DNA of 54,818 bases from Acidimicrobiaceae bacterium (GTDB lineage Bacteria > Actinomycetota > Acidimicrobiia > Acidimicrobiales > Poriferisodalaceae). How positions within the stretch are numbered: position 1 is the stretch's first letter; every line of letters begins with the position of its first letter. The translations under genes were made by a program, and so were the position numbers. The stretch covers positions 1-54,818 of the forward strand of contig JAPOPC010000070.1 of the NCBI GenBank assembly GCA_026713105.1, written 5' to 3'. Below, in pieces: positions 15,680 through 23,621 of this stretch. The notes under the pieces were generated by a model. That model searched no databases. It worked only from the letters and a program-made list of their open reading frames with translations, and was not told the origin of the DNA.

Positions 15680-16641
15680 TCCGACCGTTCGGCATCGGCG
15701 CGGCAGGTCCGCACGTTCGAGACCTGCAGCACCGCCTGAGCGCAACGGGCCATTGGCATGGCCCCATCACCGGACTCTTCGACTCGGCAACCGCCGAAGC
15801 CGTCACGTCATTCCAGGCGCAGCGATCGATCGATGTCGACGGCATTTGCGGTCCTGAGACCTGGTCGCTGCTCATCGAGGCAGGGCAGCGGCTGGGCGAC
15901 CGCCTGCTGTACTTGCGCACACCGAACCTTCGGGGTGACGACGTCGCCGAGGTCCAACGGATGCTCAGCACCTTGGGTTTCTCCGTCGGTCGCATCGACG
16001 GGATCTGGGGTCCGCTCACCGCGGCGGCACTCGCCGACTTCCAGGTGAACGTGGGCCTCGGCGGTGACGGTGTCTGCGGCGGCCGCACCCTGCAGACGCT
16101 GCAGCGCTTGGTGCGACCGCTCGGTGACGCGTCGGTGGTTGCCCACATCACCGAACGTCAGCGCCTCGAATCCGCAAGCGGGCAGCTGGCTGGACATCGC
16201 ATCGCGGTGGGTGAAGCCGGCGGACTCGAACCCGTCACCGCCTCGGTGCGGCGCGAGATCGGGCGCAATGGCGCCGAGGTGCTCACCGTTCATCATCCGG
16301 ACTGGTCGACACAAGCCGCGCAGGTCAACCGCTTCGGCGCAGCCGTCTACATCGGTTTCGAGGTGAAGCCCGCCGCGCCGTCGGTCAGCTACTTCCAGGG
16401 CCGTCACTTTGTGAGTCGCGCAGGTCGCAAGCTCGCAGCCGATATTGCCGGCAAGCTCGAACCAATGTTCGGTGCCATCCCGACCAACGGCATGGGGCTG
16501 CCGATGCTGCGCGAGAGCGCCATGCCCGCGGTGCTGTGCCGGTTTGAGCGCATTGACGCGCTGCTCGCTCGCAGCCGGGAGGTGGCCGACGTGGTTGCCG
16601 GCTCGACACGCGACCTGCTCGCCGACGATCCCGCTGTCTGA
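15676..16641 (+). CDS. cwlM: CwlM-like peptidoglycan-binding protein with a degenerate amidase domain
   Basis: The frame holds two tandem PG_binding_1 repeats (about residues 10-75 and 85-150; [41 protein letters not shown]) and an Amidase_3-like domain. The zinc motif DPGHGG reads GEAGG and later His/Glu ligands are absent, so it should be inactive. In mycobacteria CwlM, from the same trxB-trxA-cwlM-parB locus, is a cytoplasmic regulator of MurA and partner of FhaA/MurJ. No ATG, GTG or TTG lies between the in-frame stop at 15658-15660 and codon 15913, which is inside the second repeat. CTG 15676, overlapping the trxA stop as CTGA, is the best start; ATT 15670 and ATC 15679 are alternatives. 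Confidence 0.82.
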   Translation: MIRPFGIGAAGPHVRDLQHRLSATGHWHGPITGLFDSATAEAVTSFQAQRSIDVDGICGPETWSLLIEAGQRLGDRLLYLRTPNLRGDDVAEVQRMLSTLGFSVGRIDGIWGPLTAAALADFQVNVGLGGDGVCGGRTLQTLQRLVRPLGDASVVAHITERQRLESASGQLAGHRIAVGEAGGLEPVTASVRREIGRNGAEVLTVHHPDWSTQAAQVNRFGAAVYIGFEVKPAAPSVSYFQGRHFVSRAGRKLAADIAGKLEPMFGAIPTNGMGLPMLRESAMPAVLCRFERIDALLARSREVADVVAGSTRDLLADDPAV

Positions 16642-16676
16642 CCACCGGTTCCAGCAATCGCGTGCTTCTCCCCAAG

Positions 16677-16697
16677 TTATCCACAGTTAGTGGACAA
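16677..16697. other. Inverted pair of DnaA boxes between cwlM-like gene and parB
   Basis: TTATCCACA (16677-16685) is the perfect DnaA 9-mer. AGTGGACAA (16689-16697) is a near-perfect box on the other strand (8 of 9 to TTGTCCACA). They lie in the 133-bp gap between convergent genes, 11 kb from oriC, so a promoter role is unlikely and DnaA titration or regulation is possible. Confidence 0.55.
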
Positions 16698-16774
16698 CAA
16701 GTTCAGATTGAGACTGCGAACGCCGGCTGGCAGGCTTGTTGGACACAAGGTTTAAGTTCGTGCGCGCGCCGCGC

Positions 16775-17683
16775 TCAACCTTCGATGGATACTTGAATGT
16801 TGGTGCTCAGCGACTCGTAGAGCCGACCAAGATCATCCATATCGGCAAATCTGATAACAATCTGTCCCCCGCGACGCCCGATCTGCACCTCGACCGAGGT
16901 CGCCAGGGCATCGGCGAGGGCGGATTCGACTTCCAACACCGCTGCTGGACGATCTGTGCCGGCAGACGGCACATCGACGACCTCATCGCTCGGCAGCACC
17001 GGTGACGGCTCGCGCTCGGTCTCGGGTTCGACACTGAGGGACCGAACCGCATCCTCGACCGTGCGAACCGACCATCCTTCGTCTACGGCTCGCTCGGCCA
17101 GCACTTCGAGCTCGATGAGATCATCACAGCCGAGCAGCGCACGGGCGTGGCCGGCCGAGAGCTCTCCGTCCATGAGATAGCGCTGCATCGTCAGCGGCAA
17201 CGACAGGAGACGGAGCGAGTTGGTGACCGCCGCGCGGCTGCGGCCCATGCGGCGTCCCAATTCATCGTGGGTGACGCCGAAATCATCGATCAGTTGGCGG
17301 TACGCCGCCGCTTCCTCCAGCGGGTTGAGATCTGCCCGATGAACGTTCTCGATGAGGGCGTGAGTAAGGCTCGACTCGTCATCGACAGCTCGAACGACGA
17401 CCGGAATCGTGTCCAACCCGGCGCTGCGCGCCGCTCGCCAGCGGCGCTCGCCAGCGATGATCTCAAATTGCCCGACAATGCCCGTCTCGCGTACGACGAT
17501 CGGCTGCAGCACCCCGATCTGGCGAATCGAATCTGCAAGAGCCTCGAGGGCCGCAGCATCGAAGTGCTGCCGCGGCTGCAACGGATTGACTTCGACTGCC
17601 GACAGGGGCACTTCGCGGTAGGCCGATTGGCCGGTGGGAATCAGTGCACCGAGTCCCCGTCCGAGTCCTCGCTGAGCCTTCAT
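16775..17683 (-). CDS. parB: Chromosome-partitioning protein ParB
   Basis: The 302-residue CTPase clamps DNA at parS and spreads. Visible are the basic N-terminus with RGLGRGLGALIP, the GERRWRAARSAG CTP-binding motif, ENVHRADLNPLEEA, the HTH (VTHDELGRRMGRSRAAVTNSLRLLSLP) and a C-terminal dimerisation segment. The start overlaps the parA stop (ATGA). It converges with the cwlM-like gene. Confidence 0.97.
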   Translation of the reverse strand: MKAQRGLGRGLGALIPTGQSAYREVPLSAVEVNPLQPRQHFDAAALEALADSIRQIGVLQPIVVRETGIVGQFEIIAGERRWRAARSAGLDTIPVVVRAVDDESSLTHALIENVHRADLNPLEEAAAYRQLIDDFGVTHDELGRRMGRSRAAVTNSLRLLSLPLTMQRYLMDGELSAGHARALLGCDDLIELEVLAERAVDEGWSVRTVEDAVRSLSVEPETEREPSPVLPSDEVVDVPSAGTDRPAAVLEVESALADALATSVEVQIGRRGGQIVIRFADMDDLGRLYESLSTNIQVSIEG

Positions 17684-18534
17684 GTGGCTGCTCCTTCGAA
17701 GCTCTGCGGCGTGGCGAACTCCCCCGCTGCAGCGTGGTTCGTCGCCTCCCGAGGTGGCGCAGGCGGGTGTGGATCGCCGCGCTCATGGATTTCCCGGGCG
17801 AGCTCCTGGTACGCCACGGCGCCGCGGCTGTTTGGTGCGTACACCGTCACCGGCTGACCCACGCTGGGGGCTTCAGACAGGCGCACGGTCCGCGGGATCA
17901 CCACTCGGCACACACGCTCGCCGAAGTGCCGCCGCACATCGGCGACCACTTCAGCGGCGAGCCGAGTCCTGGCGTCGTGCATGACCATCACGATGGCCGT
18001 GATGACGAGGGCAGGATTCAAGCCTTCGCGCACCATTTCCACATTGTGCAACAGCTGGCCGAGGCCCTCGAGTGCGTAGTACTCGCACTGGACCGGCACC
18101 AAGATCTCCGCAGCAGCGCTGAGCGCATTGACCGTCAGCAAGCCGAGCGACGGCGGGCAGTCGATGAAGATGTAGTCATAGTCGTCAGCGATCGGGGCGA
18201 GGGCATGCCGGAGCTTCAACTCGCGACTGAAGGCAGTCACGAGTTCGATCTCCGCGCCAGACATCTCCAACCGTGCGGGTGCGACGGCAAAGTTCTCAAT
18301 GTTCGTCGCTCGGATGCAGTCGGTGATCTCGGCCGAGCCGAGCAGTACCTGGTACATCGAGATTTCGAAGGCTCGCGGGTCGATGCCAGCTCCAGTTGCC
18401 GCGTTGCCTTGCGGGTCCATGTCAACGAGCAGGGTCTTCTGACCGGTGTCGGCGAGAGCCGCACACAGATTGACGGCTGTCGTGGTCTTGCCGACACCGC
18501 CCTTCTGGTTCGTCACCGCGATGATCCGACCCAT
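17680..18534 (-). CDS. parA: Chromosome-partitioning ATPase ParA (Soj)
   Basis: The Walker-type ATPase moves ParB-parS complexes. Motifs are the deviant Walker A NQKGGVGKTTTAVNL near the N-terminus, LLVDMDPQGNAATG (A') and YIFIDCPPSLGLLTVNAL (Walker B). ATG 18534 is chosen for its GGAGG about 5 nt upstream; an in-frame TTG at 18555 is less likely. The gene is followed by parB with overlapping stop/start. parS lies 90 bp upstream. Confidence 0.97.
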   Translation of the reverse strand: MGRIIAVTNQKGGVGKTTTAVNLCAALADTGQKTLLVDMDPQGNAATGAGIDPRAFEISMYQVLLGSAEITDCIRATNIENFAVAPARLEMSGAEIELVTAFSRELKLRHALAPIADDYDYIFIDCPPSLGLLTVNALSAAAEILVPVQCEYYALEGLGQLLHNVEMVREGLNPALVITAIVMVMHDARTRLAAEVVADVRRHFGERVCRVVIPRTVRLSEAPSVGQPVTVYAPNSRGAVAYQELAREIHERGDPHPPAPPREATNHAAAGEFATPQSFEGAAT

Positions 18535-18624
18535 GCAGCCTCCATCCACTGACAACTGATGATCAGGCGATTAGATTTCAGCGTACGCCAGTCGCGGACC
18601 GACGCGAGATCCGTTTCTTGGCAA

Positions 18625-18640
18625 TGTTTCACGTGAAACA
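18625..18640. other. parS centromere site
   Basis: TGTTTCACGTGAAACA is a perfect 16-bp palindrome identical to the consensus ParB-binding parS. It lies between divergent parA and rsmG, about 9 kb from oriC. I noticed no second copy in the window. Confidence 0.97.
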
Positions 18641-18777
18641 CCCAAGAGGCTGAGCCGATAGGCGAAGCCGTGGCCCGAGCGGCCCGTGAGCGAAGCGAAC
18701 AAGAGCGGGAAACAAGCGGTTCATCCCCGAGCAGGCTCATCTGCCCCCACGGGTCCCAAGATACGGTGGATCGCGCC

Positions 18778-19398
18778 ATGTCAACAGCGGACGCCGACCT
18801 GCTCGCCGTGCTGGGCCACAGTCAATTCCAGGGTTTTCTGGGCCCGGGTGATCTCCTGACTCACGTCGATCACGCGCGAGCCCACGATGCAGCCGCTCGT
18901 CCGATGCCCGGTCAACGCTGGTGCGATCTCGGCAGCGGCGGGGGAGTGCCGGGACTAGTGATCGCCCTCGCTCGACCCGACGCGGAGTTCGTGCTGCTGG
19001 ATCGGTCTCAGCGGCGGGTCGACTTCCTCGAGACCGCTGTTCACGACCTCGAACTCGTGAGTCACGTCGCTGTCGCGCTCGGAGATGTAGCGGATATCGC
19101 TCATCTTCCCGCGCATCGTCATTCCTACGACGGCGTTGTGAGCCGAGCATTCGGTCCCCCGGCTGCGGTCGCCGAATGCAGTGCCGGCCTGCTGAAACCT
19201 GGCGGCAGGCTCATCGTCAGCGAGCCACCCGGAACCGACGAGGCGCGCTGGCCGGCGGAGCCACTTGCCCGGATCGGCATGCGCTTCGTGCAGATGATCG
19301 GTTACGCACCCACGTTTGCGGAGATCGTGCGCCAAACAACACGAGACTCGACGTATCCCCGAACCTGGAAGCAGATCCGGAAACACCCGCTCTATTGA
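18778..19398 (+). CDS. rsmG: 16S rRNA (guanine-N7)-methyltransferase RsmG
   Basis: The 206-residue methyltransferase modifies G527 of 16S rRNA. The SAM motif reads RWCDLGSGGGVPGLVIALARP, followed by VLLDRSQRRVDFL and VVSRAFGPPAAVAEC, all standard for GidB/RsmG. ATG 18778 matches the family N-terminus; TACGGT (18762-18767), 10 nt upstream, may be a leaderless -10 box. The gene faces right, opposite to jag and parA, whereas in most actinobacteria rsmG is co-directional with them. Confidence 0.94.
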   Translation: MSTADADLLAVLGHSQFQGFLGPGDLLTHVDHARAHDAAARPMPGQRWCDLGSGGGVPGLVIALARPDAEFVLLDRSQRRVDFLETAVHDLELVSHVAVALGDVADIAHLPAHRHSYDGVVSRAFGPPAAVAECSAGLLKPGGRLIVSEPPGTDEARWPAEPLARIGMRFVQMIGYAPTFAEIVRQTTRDSTYPRTWKQIRKHPLY

Positions 19399-19421
19399 GC
19401 TGGATGGATCGGTGTGCGGGA

Positions 19422-19922
19422 CTAGCCCTCGTCCGCCGGACTCGAGGGCACCAGCACCACACGACGGCGCGGTTCATCGCCCACTGAGATGGTGTCGACG
19501 CCATCGATGTCATTGATGGTGTCGTGAACCACCTTCCGATCGGCCGCATTCATCGCCTCGAGCCCGCGTTCGGTTCCGCGTTCCAGCACGGCTCCAGCGA
19601 GCTCACGAACGTATGCCTCGAGCGCCTCTCGGCGTCGCTGCCGATAGCCACCGACATCCACCCGGACCCGCGCACGGCGAATACCCGGCAGCCTGCGCTG
19701 GAGCATGGTCTTCGCGACCTCCTGGAGCGCAACCACATGACGGCCGCGCGGGCCGATGAGCAGGCCCAGCGCCTCGTTCTCGCCTTCAAGATTGATCTCG
19801 AAGCTGTCGTCATCTGCGGCGACCGGCACAGCCTTGGCCTCGATGCCGAAGGCGGCAACCAAGCCGTCCAGAAACTCCTGCACCATGGTCTGCTGTTCTG
19901 CTGTCGTTGTCTCGCCTGTCAT
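19422..19922 (-). CDS. jag: KH-R3H RNA-binding protein (Jag/KhpB), lacking Jag_N
   Basis: The 166-residue protein has a KH domain with the GLLIGPRGRHVVALQEV loop and a C-terminal R3H domain (GLEAMNAADRKVVHDTI). Jag/KhpB binds RNA and affects cell elongation. The N-terminal Jag_N domain of the full-length protein is missing here but is encoded separately next to yidC (23213-23581). The jag and rsmG genes converge with a 23-bp gap. Confidence 0.94.
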   Translation of the reverse strand: MTGETTTAEQQTMVQEFLDGLVAAFGIEAKAVPVAADDDSFEINLEGENEALGLLIGPRGRHVVALQEVAKTMLQRRLPGIRRARVRVDVGGYRQRRREALEAYVRELAGAVLERGTERGLEAMNAADRKVVHDTINDIDGVDTISVGDEPRRRVVLVPSSPADEG

Positions 19923-19948
19923 CTATCTCTCCTCTGATCGGACCATTC

Positions 19949-21013
19949 TCACCGAGCCGTCGACTGGCACGCATCCGGTTCCGGGTAGAACTGGGCGCAA
20001 TACGCTCGGTACTTCATCACTTCGCCGTCGGAACGAACCAGTCGCGGTCGCGGCACGTACTGCTTGCGGCTCCAGATGACCACATCCTGCTTGACATCGT
20101 GAACCTGCAGGCTCGAAACGATCTTGTTCATGACGGGTGCTCGCATCTGCCGCGGCAGAAAGGCCAAGCCGGCGATGGGACGCTTCGGATTTCGTATCTC
20201 GCGAACCTGCGAAACGATGGACAAATCGATCAGCCTGCCGTCCACCGGTGTGGCCAATACCCACAGCCGGGCATCCATGCTAATCGTGAGTTCGGTGAAT
20301 TCGACATACGAGTAGCCCAGCCCACTGAGGGTCGCGACTGCCTCCACCTCGAGGTGCATCCCGACAACCTTGGCGATCTTGCGGTCGGTCGAGAACCCGA
20401 ATCGGCTCTCGAGATACGGGCCCTGGATCGTCACTGGCGTCTCGTTCGTCACGTTGCCGTAGCCGTGGATATAGCTCAGGTGCGCAATGTCGACGGAGTT
20501 CTCGCTCGTCTCCTGGGGATGGCCGGGGAACTGCAGCGTCCGGACCTCGATATCGCTCCACCCAGAGCCTGCGGACGGCGCGTCGGGAAGCTGCCATCGC
20601 GGCGGGCGCCCGTCCAGACCCCACCAGGCGAACAGCATCCCGTTGATCTCGCTCGTCTCGAACACGCTCAACGTTGCAGAGCGGGCAGGGGCCGCCGACG
20701 GGGTGGCGACACAACGCCCATCGGCGTCATATTCGAAGCCATGAAAGGGACAGACGAGCCGGCCATTGACGACCCGACCACCAGCGGCTGGACCCAGCTG
20801 TGACCCCAAGTGAGGACACAGTGACTCAGCAACGCAGATCTGGCCACGCTCGTCGCACCAGACGACGATGTTTTCGCCCATCCACGTCTTGGAGATGAGC
20901 TTCGACCGCTCGACAGCGCGCCGCGTCGTCAAGAAGTACCAACCCTCGGGAAACGGTAGCAACGAACTATTGTTCGCCAACTCCTTCGGTCCGGTCGGCA
21001 CGGCTCCACTCAC
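19949..21013 (-). CDS. Rieske non-haem iron oxygenase (sterol/steroid type possible)
   Basis: The N-terminal Rieske domain has CPHLG and CPFHGF (C66, H68, C88, H91 from GTG 21013), binding [2Fe-2S]. The catalytic domain shows NSVDIAHLSYIHG, matching the family's N/D-x-x-x-D-x-x-H-x-x-x-x-H iron site. No reductase or ferredoxin is adjacent. The family includes KshA, cholesterol 7-desaturases and the sterol C4 demethylase SdmA; I cannot choose between them. GTG 21013 begins before the FPEGWYF core; longer starts up to 21130 would run into the divergent P450 gene. Divergent pairing with the P450 suggests a shared pathway. Confidence 0.85.
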   Translation of the reverse strand: MSGAVPTGPKELANNSSLLPFPEGWYFLTTRRAVERSKLISKTWMGENIVVWCDERGQICVAESLCPHLGSQLGPAAGGRVVNGRLVCPFHGFEYDADGRCVATPSAAPARSATLSVFETSEINGMLFAWWGLDGRPPRWQLPDAPSAGSGWSDIEVRTLQFPGHPQETSENSVDIAHLSYIHGYGNVTNETPVTIQGPYLESRFGFSTDRKIAKVVGMHLEVEAVATLSGLGYSYVEFTELTISMDARLWVLATPVDGRLIDLSIVSQVREIRNPKRPIAGLAFLPRQMRAPVMNKIVSSLQVHDVKQDVVIWSRKQYVPRPRLVRSDGEVMKYRAYCAQFYPEPDACQSTAR

Positions 21014-21156
21014 CTCACCCGAAGCCAACGGTCGTGTTTTCCTCAGTAGCTTTGGGCTCCGGCAGGATAACTGTTTCGTCGCGTTCGCCGAACCGGGAGG
21101 CTGTACCCTTGCCGACATCGCGAGCGACACGTATGCCCCAGAACCCTCCTCCCGAG

Positions 21157-23202
21157 ATGTCTAGCGCTACCGTCGATACGGCGGCAACGGTCGCCATGCC
21201 GACGCTCAGCCTTCCCGAAGAACTCATTCTGATGCTCCTCAATGAGGAGACCGGCTATTTCCATCAGGTTCCTGGTTGGCATCTGAACTGTGCCATGGCG
21301 GGTGCCGCGCTCGCCGAGCTTTCTCTGCAAGCGCGCATCGACACCGATATGGAGCAGTTGATCCTGCTGGACAAGACGCCCACCGGTGACCCTGCGCTGG
21401 ACTTCGCGCTCCACTACATCAGTGCCGAGGACGATCCGAAGGACGCCCAGTATTGGGTCGAACGGCTGGCGCCTCATGCAGAGATGATGATTGATTTGAC
21501 ATTGGATCGGCTGACCAATACCGGCATGCTCGAATACCACGATGGCAACTTCTGGACACTGTCTACGGCAGTTCGACACAGCGATTACATCAATGGCGGT
21601 GACGACGACACCGCTGTCGGCTTCATCAAGACCCGCATCGGCAAATCAATATTTGGCGGCGCAATCCCGAGTCCGCGAGATGTCATTATCATTGGTCTCG
21701 CCAGTACCTGCGATGTCTTGCGTTTCATCTTCGACCTTGATGATGAAGCCGAAGATCGGATCCAGCTCCTCCGCCAGATGGATCTGATCGGTCAGGCCAT
21801 CGCCAATGCGGTTGAGCACAATCTCGCCGGCCCGTCGCTTCGACACGCCGCGTTCACTAAGAAAATTCCCGTCGTTCCGCTGCGGCGAATGATATTTAAT
21901 CGCCATGCCTTTCGAGGCAACCTGCCGGCCTACTTTGCTGATCTCCAACAACACCTTGGGCCCGTCTGTCACATCAAACCGCCATTAGGATTGTTTCCAG
22001 ACATGTATGTCTTGTCAGGTCCCAAGACCAATCGATGGGTCCATCGTTACGGCCGGATGTACATGCGCTCACGCGATTATTTTCGGGGCATCGAGGCGGC
22101 ATATCATGCATCTGGGCTGCTGCCGGCACTAGATGGCGCTGAACATTTTCGTATGCGCAAGGCCTTGCGTTCTAGCTATTCGCGGGCAAATCTTGAACGG
22201 CAATTGGACAAAGTACACGCCGACGCAAAAGCCCATATTACGGATTGGAATGAAGGCGATACGTTCAAGCTGGTGCAGATGTGTCACCATTTTTCCAATG
22301 CACAGCTCTCGCCGTTACTCGTCAACGTCGACTCGCAAGACGTCGTCGATGACATCATCGCCTATAAGCAGCGCGCATTGAGCACACATGTGGCGAGAGT
22401 GTTGCCCAAATTCCTACTGCATACACCCGGGATGAAACGGAGAGCGAAATCCATCGTCAAAGTGGTCGACCGGATCCAGCGTTCCCATACCTCGGGCCAG
22501 CGCACCGGATGCCCGCGAGATCACGCAGATGATCTGCTCGCGCTTCACAACAGCGACCCGGTGTTCCTGCCGGAGTCAAATCTGAAGTTCGCGTTGTCAG
22601 CACCGGTCCTCGCCGCGATGTACGTGGGCGATGAACTCGGCTTTATCTTGCATTCGCTCATGACACACCCCGACATCTACCGTCGAATCCAGGCGGAAGC
22701 CGACGCCGTCTTCGGACATGACGAGCCGAGGTGGGATCTGCTGGACTCCGACGACATCGACGTCACCCAGCGCTTCTTGAAAGAGTGTCTCCGACTGTAT
22801 CCAACGATTCCAGGTTCGATCCGCACGGTGATGAACTCATGCGTGGTCGAAGACTATGAACTTCCCATCGGTGCACGAGTTTTTGTCGCCACCACAGCTT
22901 CGCACTACCTGGACGACGTCTTTCCCGATCCTCACACCTTCGACATCGACCGCTACCTGCCAGCACGTGGCGAGCATCGTTCACCGGGTTATGCGCCGTT
23001 CGGGCTGGGCACCCACAATTGCATGGGCCAGCGACTCGTCGAGCTGCAGCTAGTCGCCAGTGTGCTGTTGCTGGCTCACCACTTCACCTTCGAGCTGAAG
23101 AAGCCCAACCGCGCGCTGAAGATCAGCCCCTTCCCGTCGATGTCGCCGACAAAGCGGATCAAGGTGGTCATCAAGGAACGGCGGCACGAGCTGGCCGTCT
23201 GA
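21157..23202 (+). CDS. GPP34 (GOLPH3-like) domain fused to a cytochrome P450
   Basis: Residues about 14-215 match the GPP34/GOLPH3 fold: LSLPEELILMLLNEETG, AGAALAELSLQARID, DKTPTGDPALDFAL and a later IPSPRDVIIIGLASTCDVL segment. Eukaryotic GOLPH3 binds phosphatidylinositol-4-phosphate membranes. Residues about 235-681 are a P450: ExxR helix KECLRLYP, the PERF-like region, and haem loop FGLGTHNCMG with Cys about 622. The I-helix lacks the usual AGxDT threonine (APVLAAMYVGDE). The DNA is visibly richer in A/T than its neighbours, suggesting transfer. ATG 21157 is uncertain; 21133 and 21196 also fit. Confidence 0.85.
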   Translation: MSSATVDTAATVAMPTLSLPEELILMLLNEETGYFHQVPGWHLNCAMAGAALAELSLQARIDTDMEQLILLDKTPTGDPALDFALHYISAEDDPKDAQYWVERLAPHAEMMIDLTLDRLTNTGMLEYHDGNFWTLSTAVRHSDYINGGDDDTAVGFIKTRIGKSIFGGAIPSPRDVIIIGLASTCDVLRFIFDLDDEAEDRIQLLRQMDLIGQAIANAVEHNLAGPSLRHAAFTKKIPVVPLRRMIFNRHAFRGNLPAYFADLQQHLGPVCHIKPPLGLFPDMYVLSGPKTNRWVHRYGRMYMRSRDYFRGIEAAYHASGLLPALDGAEHFRMRKALRSSYSRANLERQLDKVHADAKAHITDWNEGDTFKLVQMCHHFSNAQLSPLLVNVDSQDVVDDIIAYKQRALSTHVARVLPKFLLHTPGMKRRAKSIVKVVDRIQRSHTSGQRTGCPRDHADDLLALHNSDPVFLPESNLKFALSAPVLAAMYVGDELGFILHSLMTHPDIYRRIQAEADAVFGHDEPRWDLLDSDDIDVTQRFLKECLRLYPTIPGSIRTVMNSCVVEDYELPIGARVFVATTASHYLDDVFPDPHTFDIDRYLPARGEHRSPGYAPFGLGTHNCMGQRLVELQLVASVLLLAHHFTFELKKPNRALKISPFPSMSPTKRIKVVIKERRHELAV

Positions 23203-23212
23203 GGCATCCAGC

Positions 23213-23581
23213 TCAGGAAGGCGAACCCGCCGGCTTCGATGCGCCGCCGCGGCCTCCAGACCGGGACCGACGACGGCCGGACCGGCCGCCTCGGTTCTGG
23301 CCCTGGCCTCCGCCCTTGCCTCGCTGCCCCTTGTTCTGCCCACCACCGGATCGCTGACGGGAGCGTCGACGATCTCGTCGCTGGTCGCCCACTCGCGGCG
23401 GCGGACCGGTCGGGCGGACTCGCACGCGTACGCGAGCAGGGTGGTGCCTGAGCCCCCACCGGGAACGGGCCGGTTCAGCGAGGATCTCGATGTCCGCGTC
23501 TTCGGCCGCCACCGACAGCGCATCGAGGGCACGATCCCGTGCTTCGGTGACGGTGTTGCCGGTCACCACGATCCACTCCAT
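23213..23581 (-). CDS. Separate Jag_N-domain protein with an Arg/Gly-rich tail
   Basis: The 122-residue protein starts MEWIVVTGNTVTEARDRALDALSV and continues to ARVRVRV, the full Jag_N module of Jag/KhpB. The rest (about residues 65-122) is Arg/Gly/Gln-rich and probably disordered, possibly RNA-binding. It lies 40 bp after yidC, where jag normally begins. The KH-R3H half is 3.3 kb away behind the Rieske/P450 pair. ATG 23581 follows a purine-rich stretch (GGGGAAGTAGGG). The frame is open upstream but that region is the antisense of yidC. Confidence 0.75.
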   Translation of the reverse strand: MEWIVVTGNTVTEARDRALDALSVAAEDADIEILAEPARSRWGLRHHPARVRVRVRPTGPPPRVGDQRRDRRRSRQRSGGGQNKGQRGKGGGQGQNRGGRSGRRRSRSGGRGGASKPAGSPS

Positions 23582-23621
23582 GATCGAGCGCCCTACTTCC
23601 CCAGAGCAGTCGCCGGCACGC

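Noticed and set aside
15913..16641. TTG 15913 as the start of the CwlM-like gene
   Set aside because: It would remove the first peptidoglycan-binding repeat, which is well conserved in the same frame upstream.
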